Assembly (NCBI RefSeq): GCF_021654135.1
Contig: NZ_JAKGSD010000005.1
Location: 62,001 to 126,000 of the forward strand
Reading direction: 5' to 3'
Length of the DNA: 64,000 nucleotides
DNA from: Amycolatopsis tucumanensis
GTDB lineage: Bacteria; Actinomycetota; Actinomycetes; Mycobacteriales; Pseudonocardiaceae
Positions 1-7,629 of this stretch are shown piece after piece. The position numbers and the translations under genes were made by a program. Each line of letters begins with the position of its first letter. Positions within the stretch are counted from its first letter, which is position 1. The notes under the pieces are model-generated. The model was not told the origin of the DNA and did not search any database. It saw only the letters and a program-made list of their open reading frames with translations.

Positions 1-654
1 CGGCTGCTGCAGCTGAGCGTCGAGCTCGCCCGTGAGGCGAGGGTGACCGGCGACGAACTGGTCGCCGCCTCGATCGGGCCGTACGGCGCCACGCTCGCCG
101 ACGGGTCGGAGTACCGCGGCCACTACGGACTGAGCGTCGCGGAACTGGCCACGTTCCACCGGCCCCGCGCGGAGATCCTCGCCGCGGCCGGGCCGGACCT
201 GCTCGCCTGCGAGACCGTGCCCGATGTGGACGAAGCCGAGGCGATGCTGCTCGCCATCGAAGGACTGGACGTCCCGGCGTGGCTGTCGTACACGGTGGAG
301 GGCGAGAGCACGCGCGCCGGCCAGCCCCTGACCGAGGCCTTCGCCGTGGCGCGCGGCAACGACCAGATCGTGGCGGTGGGCGTGAACTGCTGCGACCCCC
401 GCGACGTCGCGGCGGCGGCGGAGATCGCGCGCGAGGCGAGCGGGAAAGCGGTGATCGCCTACCCCAACAGCGGCGAGACCTGGGACGCGCGGGCACGCGG
501 CTGGACCGGCGATCCGCGGTTCTCGCCCGACCTGGTCCGGGACTGGCTCGCCGCCGGCGTCGCGTACGTGGGCGGCTGCTGCCGGGTGAGCCCGGACGAC
601 ATCGCCGCGCTCGCCGCGGCCGTCAGGCCAGGAACGGGATCGCCACGAGGGTGA
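1..654 (+). CDS. mmuM: Homocysteine S-methyltransferase, 5' truncated by window edge
   Basis: Frame 1 is open from the first base, so the gene begins left of the window; the GTG at 43 is internal. The visible 217 residues are the C-terminal part of a zinc-dependent homocysteine methyltransferase, which moves a methyl group from S-methylmethionine or SAM to homocysteine. Two zinc-ligand regions are visible: the GVNCC stretch near base 380 and the VGGCCR motif near base 570, which supplies paired cysteines. The last 32 bases overlap the 3' end of the convergent UbiA-family gene. Family assignment is firm; the methyl donor is inferred. Confidence 0.9.
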   Translation, partial: RLLQLSVELAREARVTGDELVAASIGPYGATLADGSEYRGHYGLSVAELATFHRPRAEILAAAGPDLLACETVPDVDEAEAMLLAIEGLDVPAWLSYTVEGESTRAGQPLTEAFAVARGNDQIVAVGVNCCDPRDVAAAAEIAREASGKAVIAYPNSGETWDARARGWTGDPRFSPDLVRDWLAAGVAYVGGCCRVSPDDIAALAAAVRPGTGSPRG

Positions 655-1483
655 GGTCGCCGGCCAGCACGACCGGGGTGGCGACTTTCCGCATGCGCGA
701 CAACGAACCGCCCGGGCCGGTCAACGCGATCATCCCGCTGAGGAAAGCGCCTTCCGCGAGCACCCCGGCGACGGCCCAGCCTGGTCCGTACCGCCACCAC
801 AACCCCACACCGAGCAGCGTGAGCCCGGCCACGACGACGCCGCACGAGACGGCCAGCGTCCGTCGTGGACCGTACCGCGCGCCCGGGGTGCGGACGCCCG
901 TCCGCGCATCGGCGGCGTGGTCCGGCGCGGAGAACCAGGCCGTGCGGCCGAACGCGAGCACGCACAGCCCCGCCAGCACCGGCACCATCGACCGCTCCAG
1001 CGCCGGCCGAACCGCGAAGTACGACGCCAGCCCGGGCACCGCGAGGAAGCCGGCCCCGAACACGGCCGGGCCGGCGAACCCGCGCCGCTTCAGCCGCACC
1101 GGCTCCAGGTTGTACAGCAGGTGCGCGCACAACGCCGACGCCACCACCAGCAGCGCCGCCCAGCGGCCCAGCCACACCGCCACCGCCGCGGCCAGCGCGA
1201 GCCCCGCGGTCGCCTCGGCCGCCGCCCAGCCGAAGATCCGCCTGCTGCCCAGGCGCCGCGCCGCGCCCGCCAGATCCGCCTTGTCCCGGTCCTGCTCGTC
1301 GGTGCGCAGATCGGCCGCGGTGTTCAGCGCCAGCGCGGCCAGCAGCACCAGCAGCGTCGCCGCCACGGTGACCAGCACCGGGCCGCTGAGCAGGTGCCGC
1401 GGATCGGCGAACGCCGCGCCCCAGCACGCGTAGGCCAGATAGCTCAACGGCAGCGGGAAGCGCAGGCGGTGCACGACGACCAC
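623..1483 (-). CDS. UbiA-family prenyltransferase or UbiA-type terpene cyclase
   Basis: Polytopic membrane protein of about 286 aa with the UbiA aspartate motifs: LNTAADLRTD (N54, D58, D62; NxxxDxxxD) and a second Asp-rich motif, APDHAADARTG, near residue 175. These bind Mg-diphosphate of a prenyl donor. The GTG at 1483 is chosen because the frame upstream lies within the P450 gene; the GTG at 1474 is possible. It is the last gene of a cyclase-P450-UbiA operon, so it is probably a specialised-metabolism enzyme and not a quinone prenyltransferase. Since no class I terpene synthase lies nearby, it could also be a UbiA-type terpene cyclase acting on the product of the class II cyclase. Confidence 0.85.
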   Translation of the reverse strand: MVVVHRLRFPLPLSYLAYACWGAAFADPRHLLSGPVLVTVAATLLVLLAALALNTAADLRTDEQDRDKADLAGAARRLGSRRIFGWAAAEATAGLALAAAVAVWLGRWAALLVVASALCAHLLYNLEPVRLKRRGFAGPAVFGAGFLAVPGLASYFAVRPALERSMVPVLAGLCVLAFGRTAWFSAPDHAADARTGVRTPGARYGPRRTLAVSCGVVVAGLTLLGVGLWWRYGPGWAVAGVLAEGAFLSGMIALTGPGGSLSRMRKVATPVVLAGDLTLVAIPFLA

Positions 1484-1497
1484 GTCGCGCCACCCGG

Positions 1498-2736
1498 TCA
1501 GTCCCGGCACGCCACCACTTCCAGGCGCAGCCGGGCCGACGGCGCCATCGCGTGCCCGCGCAGCTTCGCCACCCCGGCCCGCGGGTTGACGCACCGCAGG
1601 ACCCGGCGGCGCAGCACGGCCGCGGTGATCATGCGGATCTCCAGCTGCCCCAGCTGGCTGCCGAGGCAGAACCGGGTGCCGCCGCCGAAGGGCAGGTACC
1701 CCTCGGGCACGCCGCGGCGGCCCAGGAACCGGCCGGGGTCGAAGGCGTGCGGGGACGGGAAGTACTCGGACCGGTGGTGCGCCAGGTAGATCGCGGGGGT
1801 GAGCACCGTCCCGGCGGGCAGCGTGCGGCCGTGCAGGTCCACCGCTTCCGGCAGGGCCCGGTTGCCCGCGACCTCGACCGGCGGGTGCAGCCGCAGCGCC
1901 TCGGCGATCACCGCCTGCAGCACGGGGACCTCCGCCGGATCGGAGCCGTCGCCGGTGGTGGCCTCCAGTTCGGACAGAACGGCGTCCCGCAGGTCGGGTC
2001 GCGTGGTCAGCCAGTACAGGGTCCACGCGGTGGCCGACGCGGTGGTCTCGTGGCCGGCGAACAGCAGCGACACCACCTGGTCGCGCAGCTCGTCGTCCGG
2101 CACCGGGCCGAGCGGGCCGTTCCCGGTCAGCAGGGGCGAAACCAGGCTCCGCGGCTCCCGGCCCGACTTCGCGGCGGCGACCAGCCGCGCGTCCAGCTCC
2201 GCGCCCGATACGGGCAGCCCGCCGCGCAGGAGCCGGTAGGCGAGCGTGCGGTGGCGCGACCCCAGCGTGCGGTCCAGCCACACCGTGACGTCCCGCAGCA
2301 GCACCGGATCCGCGTCGCCGAGGACGATCCGCGCGACGATGTCCAGGGCCAGCCGCCGCGTCCACGCGGCCAGTCCGAACACCGCGCCCGTGCCCAGCGA
2401 GTCGATCGCCGACGCGGTGGCCTGGGTGATGAGGCTGTGGTAGGTCTCCAGCCGCCGCCCGCGCAGTGGAGGGCCGAGCAGCTTCCGGTATGCCGCGTGG
2501 CGTGCGCCGTCGGCCCACAGCATCGACTTCGGCCCGAGCAGCGGGCCGAGCGAGCGGCTGCCCGGGTGGCGCAGGCGCGAGTCCTGCCGGAACAGCGAAG
2601 CGAGCGTTTCGTGGTGCCACACCAGGATCTTCGGCGCCGGCCCGCCCCGCACGTCCAGCATCGCCGCCGGGTCGTCCGCGTGCGCGTCGAGGAAGGGCAG
2701 CGGGGCGACGGCGAGCGCCAGTTCGACGCGGTTCAT
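1498..2736 (-). CDS. Cytochrome P450 of the terpenoid operon
   Basis: Soluble 412-aa P450. Visible motifs are the I-helix oxygen-activation motif AGHETT, the ExxR motif in EALRLHPP, and the heme-binding loop FGGGTRFCLG with the thiolate cysteine. Its ATG directly follows the TGA of the diterpene cyclase (2739-2737), so translation is probably coupled. The likely role is oxidation of the cyclised terpenoid made by its neighbours; the position oxidised cannot be read from sequence. No ferredoxin or reductase gene is adjacent, so redox partners would come from elsewhere. Confidence 0.93.
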   Translation of the reverse strand: MNRVELALAVAPLPFLDAHADDPAAMLDVRGGPAPKILVWHHETLASLFRQDSRLRHPGSRSLGPLLGPKSMLWADGARHAAYRKLLGPPLRGRRLETYHSLITQATASAIDSLGTGAVFGLAAWTRRLALDIVARIVLGDADPVLLRDVTVWLDRTLGSRHRTLAYRLLRGGLPVSGAELDARLVAAAKSGREPRSLVSPLLTGNGPLGPVPDDELRDQVVSLLFAGHETTASATAWTLYWLTTRPDLRDAVLSELEATTGDGSDPAEVPVLQAVIAEALRLHPPVEVAGNRALPEAVDLHGRTLPAGTVLTPAIYLAHHRSEYFPSPHAFDPGRFLGRRGVPEGYLPFGGGTRFCLGSQLGQLEIRMITAAVLRRRVLRCVNPRAGVAKLRGHAMAPSARLRLEVVACRD

Positions 2737-4266
2737 TCAGCCCGTCCGCTCGGCGGGCGCCGGCTCCAGCCGCGTCAGCAGAGCCGCGACCCGTGGCCGG
2801 GCGGCGGCCAGGTGCAGCGCGGCGATGCCCTCCGCGCGCACGATCCGGCCAGGCGTGTACAGGTCCTTGTCGTGCCACAGCGGGGGGTGCGCGGCGTCCG
2901 CCCAGGACAGCAGGAACGCGCACCCGCGCGCGGCGGCTTCGTCCGCCCACGGTTCCCCGGCACGCACCAGTACCTGCACGGCGTAGGCGGTTTCCTCGAA
3001 CGTGCCCTGCCAGCGGCCCCACGAGCCGTCCGGGTTCTGCGTCCGCGCGATCCACCGCAGCGCCCGCGCGCGGGCGGCGGCCCCGTGCCCGCTGCCGGCC
3101 AGCGCCAGGAAGCACCGCGCCGTCGCGTAGTACGGGGAGGCGTGCCACTTGTCGGTCCAGCTGCCGTCCGGGTGCTGCTGGGCCGCGATCCACGCGGCCA
3201 CCCGTCCGGCCACTTCGGACTGTCCGTGCGCACAGAGCGCCTGCAGCACGTGGGCGTTGGTGGTGACCGACGGGGTGCGCTCCTCCGGGTACGTGCAGAA
3301 GTGACCGTCCACGTGGTACTCCCGCAGGCAGTCCAGTGGGTGCGGGCGGCCCTGCGTGGCCAGCGCGTAGAGCACGGTGGCGGTGTCGTCGGCGTCCGGC
3401 GGCAGCCCGGCGCCGCCGGGCGCGCCGTGCGGGCCGATCTCCGCGGCCAGCTCGTCCAGCACCTCGCCCGGGACGTCGACGGCCAGGCCGGCGTCGGCGA
3501 ACGTGGAGACCACCCAGGACCGTTCGAACACCGTGAGCGGCGCGGCCACCGGCACCGCTCCGCCGTGGCGCGCCTGGACGTTCTCCAGGTACCGCACGCC
3601 GGGGTGGGCGCGGGCGCCGTCCGTGCCGAACCAGGCGGCGGTGGCGGCGGGGGAGCAGCCGAGCCCGTCGTCGCCGGGACGGGCGAAGGCGACGCCGCGC
3701 GCGGCCGGGCCCAGTGCCTCCAGTGAGTGCAGGACCTTGTCCGGCAGCGCCTGGCCGTCCTCGACCAGGCGGCGCATCCCGTGCAGCAGCGCCGGGTGGG
3801 TGCCTTCGGGGTGCGGCAGGCGGCTGCGGGCCGGCACGATCTCCTCGGCCTCGAGCGCGTCCAGGTGCCCGTTGAGCGCCGACACCAGCGACGGCACCAG
3901 GATCTCCACCGCGACCGTGTCCGGCAGTGCCACCCGCAGATCCCGGCCCCACCGGGTGGTCAGCGCCTGCAGCCCGTGTTCCGCGGCGGCCGCGATGGAC
4001 GGCGCGCCGGTGCGGCGGAACTCCGTCAGCAGCGCCTCCGTGGCGCTGAGCGTGGGGAGCAGGCCGTAGCCGTCCGGCCCGCCCCAGCCGCCGTCGGCCG
4101 CCTGCTGGTCCAGCAGGAACGCGATGCGGTCGGCGTGCCCGGCCAGATCGGGCAGGAGCGCCACGACGCGGGCGGTTTCGTACACCGACGGGGAGAAATC
4201 CCCGAAGCGGTCGGTGACCATGGCGCGCAGCAGGTGGTGCGCGTGCTCTGCCAGGTCGGCGGTCAT
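2737..4266 (-). CDS. Class II diterpene cyclase (terpene cyclase/squalene-hopene-like fold)
   Basis: 509-aa soluble protein with the class II cyclase acid motif PPDADDTATVLYAL (DADDTA, about residues 291-296), which protonates a terminal isoprene double bond. QW-type repeats (QQHPDGSW, QNPDGSWG) mark the beta-gamma didomain alpha-barrels. There is no DDxxD or NSE class I motif, so it should leave the diphosphate intact, giving a copalyl- or labdadienyl-diphosphate-type product from GGPP. The length fits bacterial class II diterpene cyclases and is shorter than hopene cyclases (about 630 aa). ATG 4266 has a GAGG about 7 nt upstream. First gene of a three-gene operon. Confidence 0.88.
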   Translation of the reverse strand: MTADLAEHAHHLLRAMVTDRFGDFSPSVYETARVVALLPDLAGHADRIAFLLDQQAADGGWGGPDGYGLLPTLSATEALLTEFRRTGAPSIAAAAEHGLQALTTRWGRDLRVALPDTVAVEILVPSLVSALNGHLDALEAEEIVPARSRLPHPEGTHPALLHGMRRLVEDGQALPDKVLHSLEALGPAARGVAFARPGDDGLGCSPAATAAWFGTDGARAHPGVRYLENVQARHGGAVPVAAPLTVFERSWVVSTFADAGLAVDVPGEVLDELAAEIGPHGAPGGAGLPPDADDTATVLYALATQGRPHPLDCLREYHVDGHFCTYPEERTPSVTTNAHVLQALCAHGQSEVAGRVAAWIAAQQHPDGSWTDKWHASPYYATARCFLALAGSGHGAAARARALRWIARTQNPDGSWGRWQGTFEETAYAVQVLVRAGEPWADEAAARGCAFLLSWADAAHPPLWHDKDLYTPGRIVRAEGIAALHLAAARPRVAALLTRLEPAPAERTG

Positions 4267-4321
4267 GGGCGGTCCTCGTGGTCCAGCGGCGACGTTGATC
4301 ACGCTCGGTGTACCGGCCGTG

Positions 4322-4364
4322 ACGGAGAGATCCAACCTAGCATTCCTGAACATTGTTCTTAACC
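4322..4364 (-). promoter_or_regulatory. Candidate promoter with dyad for the terpenoid operon
   Basis: In the 216-bp divergent gap before the cyclase, read on the minus strand, TTAAGA and TAGGTT are 17 bp apart and could be -35 and -10 boxes. The spacer contains most of a perfect palindrome, GAACATTGTTC (4348-4358). A repressor dyad in that position would control the operon. The arms resemble a LexA half-site but are separated by 3 rather than 4 bases, so LexA is unlikely. Weak, positional evidence only. Confidence 0.35.
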
Positions 4365-4482
4365 GGTTTCGCCCGAGTGGCGCAGTAACCCGGTGGAAGT
4401 AAGCCCTTCGACGGGATGGATCGCAGCCCTCGCTACGTTGAGTGTCGAGGAGAGAGGTGCCCGGAACAGGCTGGAGGCTGTG

Positions 4483-5388
4483 GTGTTCGATCCGACGGAT
4501 CTCTACGAGGTGGACTCGGAGCTCCCGGAGTTGAGCGGGGCGGTGCTGTTGCACCAGCTCGACGGCTTCATGGACGCCGGCCACGCCGGCGCGCTGGTGA
4601 GCGAGCACCTCAAGGCGAACTGGGACAACCGGGTGGTTGCCCGGTTCGATGTGGACCGGCTGATCGACTACCGGGCGCGGCGGCCGGTGATGACGTTCGA
4701 CACCGACCACTGGGAGAGCTACGACACACCCGAGCTGGCGGTGCGGCTGTTCCACGACGAGGTCGGCACGCCCTTCCTGTTGCTGAGCGGGCCGGAGCCG
4801 GACGGGCTGTGGGAGCGCTACGCGGCCGCGGTGCGGACGCTCGTGGAGCGCTGGGACGTGCGGATGACCGTGTCGTTCCACGGGATCCCGATGGGCGCGC
4901 CGCACACGCGCCCGCTCGGGGTGACCGCGCACGCGACGCGGCGCGAGCTGATCGGCGACTACGACCCGGTCCTCAACCGGCTGGAGGTGCCGGGCAGCGC
5001 GCTGAACCTGACGGAGTTCCGGCTCGGCGAGGCCGGGCACGACGCCGTCGGGTTCGCCGCGCACGTGCCGCACTACCTCGCGCAGTCCCGCTACCCGGCG
5101 GCGGCGCTGACCGTGCTGGGCTCGATCACCCGGCTGGCGGGGCTGTCCCTGCCGGACGAGGCGCTGCGCGCGGCTTCCCGCCGCACCGACGCGGAGATCG
5201 CCCGGCAGGTGGCCGAATCCGACGAGGTGGCCGACGTGGTGCACGCGCTGGAGCGGCAGTACGACCTGTTCGTCGAGGCGATGGACGAGAAGAAGACGCT
5301 GCTGGCCGACGAGACCGCGATGCCGACCGCGGAGGAGCTGGGCGCGGAGTTCGAACGCTTCCTGGCGGAGCAGGACCGGCGGGACTGA
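4483..5388 (+). CDS. PAC2 family protein
   Basis: About 301 aa with the PAC2 fold seen in proteasome-assembly chaperones and in conserved actinobacterial proteins. Typical features are the N-terminal FDPTDLYEVD segment, the LLHQLDGFMDAGHAGALVSEHL region and the FHGIPMGAPHTRP loop, followed by a charged helical C-terminus rich in Glu. GTG 4483 is preferred over upstream in-frame codons because GGAGG (4473-4477) sits 5 nt before it. It is transcribed away from the terpenoid operon and is probably monocistronic, ending at a strong hairpin. Role in proteasome or protein complex assembly is family inference. Confidence 0.85.
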   Translation: MFDPTDLYEVDSELPELSGAVLLHQLDGFMDAGHAGALVSEHLKANWDNRVVARFDVDRLIDYRARRPVMTFDTDHWESYDTPELAVRLFHDEVGTPFLLLSGPEPDGLWERYAAAVRTLVERWDVRMTVSFHGIPMGAPHTRPLGVTAHATRRELIGDYDPVLNRLEVPGSALNLTEFRLGEAGHDAVGFAAHVPHYLAQSRYPAAALTVLGSITRLAGLSLPDEALRAASRRTDAEIARQVAESDEVADVVHALERQYDLFVEAMDEKKTLLADETAMPTAEELGAEFERFLAEQDRRD

Positions 5389-5392
5389 CCCC

Positions 5393-5439
5393 GGCTGCGC
5401 GGGTGGCCGGCGGCGCGCCGGCCACCCACCCGCGCAGCC
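5393..5439. terminator. Bidirectional hairpin between convergent genes
   Basis: Long GC stem: GGCTGCGC pairs with GCGCAGCC and the inner GGGTGGCCGGC pairs with GCCGGCCACCC, with a 4-nt bulge (ACCC) and a 5-nt loop. It lies exactly between the PAC2 stop and the esterase stop and can serve both. Confidence 0.8.
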
Positions 5440-5464
5440 TGCGGCGGATTCCCGCCGGATGTCC

Positions 5465-6796
5465 TCAGGGGAGCCGGTGCGGCGCCCGCTTCGGCGTGTG
5501 CCGCGGCCATCCCGGGGACGGCGTGCCGGTCTTGGCGAACGACAGCCACGCCGCGCGCAGTTCGCGGCCCAGCTCGGTCAGCGCGCTCCACTCGGCGCCG
5601 GCCAGCATGGGCGCGTTCCGCCACGCCGGCTCGTCGCCCAGCAGGAACGGCAGGTCCACACAGTGCCCGGCGCCGTAGGGCGAGGACGGCGCGCCCCAGT
5701 CGAACACGTAGCTGTACACCCGCCCGCCGCGTGCGGCGAGCTGGTCGGCGAACGCCCGCGACGGCGCCGCGAACATCCACCGCGTCACACCGGCCTTCAG
5801 CGCGGCCACCCCGCGCGCGCTGACCGGGAACCGTTCCAGTTGCGCGATTCCCGGTTTGCCGGTGAGGAACGAGTTCATCTCCGCCGCCGTGGTGCCGATC
5901 AGCACGTCGACGTCCGGGGCGAACCGCGCCCGCTGCGACATCCAGTGCGCGACGCTCGGCAGCGGCGGCGCGTCGGCGACCGGGCAGAACGGCGGCACCG
6001 AGTACAGCCCGCCCGGGCCGGCGGCCTTCACGATCGTCTCGTTCTGCGCGCGCAGGACTTCCGTCACCGGGGCGGTCCGCGGATCGGCGCCCAGCGCGGC
6101 GGTGAACAACCGCGCGGTGCGCGCCGCGGTGCGGGCGCCGGCCAGCCGCAGGCCCAGCGGCGCGCTCTGCAGGATCGCCCGCCGGAACAGGCCGCGCGAC
6201 TCCGGCAGCGCCATCAAGCACGCGATCGAGTGCGCGCCCGCGGACTGCCCGAACACGGTGACGTCGTCCGGGTCCCCGCCGAAGGCCGCGGCGTTCTCCC
6301 GCACCCACCGCAGCGCGGCGAGCTGGTCTTGCAGGCCGAGGTTGCCCGGCGAGACCCCGGGCAGGCGCAGGTAGCCGAGCGCGCCGAGCCGGTAGTTGGG
6401 CGCCACGAACACGACGTCGCCCTCGGTGACGAGCCGGTGTCCGCCGTAGAACCCGAACGAGTTCGCGCCGGTCACGTAGGCGCCGCCGTGCAGCCACACC
6501 ATGACCGGCCGCTTGCGGTCGTCGGCGGCGGGCGTGAGAACCGTCAGGTTGAGGCAGTCCTCGTCCTGGTCCGGCACGTCCGCCGGGACGCCCATGACGC
6601 CGTCCGGCCGCACCGGCGGCTGCGGGCTGACCGGGCCGTGGCGGGTGGCGTCGCGGATGCCGGTCCACGGCTCGACGGGCTCCGGCGGGGCGAACCGGGC
6701 CGCGCGCGCGAACGGGACGCCGCGGAACTCGGCAAGGCCGTCGGCCGTGACGAATCCGCGAAGCTTGCCGCCACCGGCGGCCACCACGGTGTCCAC
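5465..6796 (-). CDS. Type B carboxylesterase
   Basis: 443-aa alpha/beta hydrolase of the carboxylesterase/para-nitrobenzyl esterase family. It has the family hallmarks EDCLNLTVLTP, the oxyanion region VWLHGGAYVTG, the nucleophile elbow FGQSAGAHS (Ser) and the histidine in YGAGHCVDLPFLLG. No signal peptide is present, so it should be cytoplasmic. Start is GTG 6796. The C-terminus is somewhat shorter than typical 480-520 aa members. It likely hydrolyses small carboxylic esters; the natural substrate is unknown. Confidence 0.92.
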   Translation of the reverse strand: MDTVVAAGGGKLRGFVTADGLAEFRGVPFARAARFAPPEPVEPWTGIRDATRHGPVSPQPPVRPDGVMGVPADVPDQDEDCLNLTVLTPAADDRKRPVMVWLHGGAYVTGANSFGFYGGHRLVTEGDVVFVAPNYRLGALGYLRLPGVSPGNLGLQDQLAALRWVRENAAAFGGDPDDVTVFGQSAGAHSIACLMALPESRGLFRRAILQSAPLGLRLAGARTAARTARLFTAALGADPRTAPVTEVLRAQNETIVKAAGPGGLYSVPPFCPVADAPPLPSVAHWMSQRARFAPDVDVLIGTTAAEMNSFLTGKPGIAQLERFPVSARGVAALKAGVTRWMFAAPSRAFADQLAARGGRVYSYVFDWGAPSSPYGAGHCVDLPFLLGDEPAWRNAPMLAGAEWSALTELGRELRAAWLSFAKTGTPSPGWPRHTPKRAPHRLP

Positions 6797-7629
6797 ACCA
6801 CAACTGTAACCGCGGGCCGCAGTGGATGATCGCGGAGCGGATTTCGCCGCGAGCGCCTCAGGAGGGGGTGTTCAGCCCGGCCGGGGACGGTCGCCTCGGA
6901 CACTCGTCCGGGCGGCGCAGGCGACCAGGTTGGCCTGGTCGCCGCTGCTGCCGCTCGGCCGCGCACCGCCGGTGTGCCCGCTCGGCTGCCGGTGCGAGAG
7001 CTCCGGCGGGCGGTGGCGGCGCGGGCCACTGGGCGGCGGATGGTCGTCTCTGGGCTGGCCGCTCGCTGGTGTCGCCCGTCTCGGGGGATCGGTGCGGCTT
7101 GGTTGCCGCTGCTGCCGCTCGGCCGCGCTCCGCCGGTGTGCCCGCTCGGCTGCCGGTGCGAGAGCTCCGGCGGGCGGTGGCGGCGCGGGCCACTGGGCGG
7201 CGGATGGTCGTCTCTGGGCTGGCCGCTCGCTGGTGTCGCCCGTCTCGGGGGATCGGTGCGGATTAGTTGCCGCTGCTGCCCCTCGCCTGTGCCGCCGTTG
7301 CGCGCGGTCGCGCGCCGCGTGGCTACGGCGCGCGGCCCTGGCGCCAGTCCACTGGGCCGGGAATGGTCGCTTCCGGAGGGGCCACCCGACGATGGCGCCC
7401 ATCCGGGGCATCCGGCGGCGAGGTAGGGCAGTGCAGCTCGGCTGCCACCACGCACCGCCGTTCCGCCCGGCCGCCGGTGCGAGCCCCCCGGCGCGAGCCC
7501 ACCCACTGACCACAGAACGTGCCCGGCCGCTCCGGGGCCGCCGTTCGGCCCAGTGAGGTCCTACGACTCTCGCCGCGGGGCGGGGGCGCCGCTACGGTCG
7601 CCGGAGAACTTCGCGGAGGAGGTGCTCCG
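6797..7629. other. Gene-poor 0.83-kb intergenic region with tandem repeats
   Basis: No credible gene is seen here. Several long open frames exist, but they are Ala/Gly/Arg/Cys-rich, have no recognisable domain, and cross a repeat whose period (164 bp) is not a multiple of three, so no single frame is conserved between units. The region starts upstream of the divergent esterase and ends at the RBS of the phosphoribosyltransferase fusion; promoters for both must lie within it but I could not place them confidently. Confidence 0.6.
6941..7268. repeat. 164-bp tandem direct repeat, two near-identical copies plus a degenerate third
   Basis: Copy 1 is 6941-7104 and copy 2 is 7105-7268. They are nearly identical over the whole length, including the core CGAGAGCTCCGGCGGGCGG, with a change at 6964/7128 and a few at the 3' junction. 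A diverged third unit begins at 7269 (GCCGCTGCTGCC again) and is traceable to the CACTGGGCCGGGAATGGTCG segment near 7350. Head-to-tail arrangement suggests a recent tandem duplication. Confidence 0.85.

Noticed and set aside
1484-3952. A 1109-codon minus-strand frame covering the cyclase, P450 and UbiA region
   Set aside because: Only its last 286 codons (623-1483) encode a recognisable protein; the rest is the Arg/Gly/Ala-rich shadow of the cyclase and P450 genes in another frame.
4348-4358. GAACATTGTTC as a LexA SOS box
   Set aside because: Arms are separated by 3 bases while the actinobacterial box needs 4; kept only as a generic dyad.
4393-4482. Upstream extension of the PAC2 gene to an ATG at 4393
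   Set aside because: No RBS there; family proteins start near FDPTDLY and GGAGG is correctly spaced before GTG 4483.
6822-7556. 244-codon and similar frames across the tandem repeat region
   Set aside because: Repeat period of 164 bp breaks the frame at each unit, composition is Cys/Arg/Gly-rich noise, and no RBS or domain is seen.
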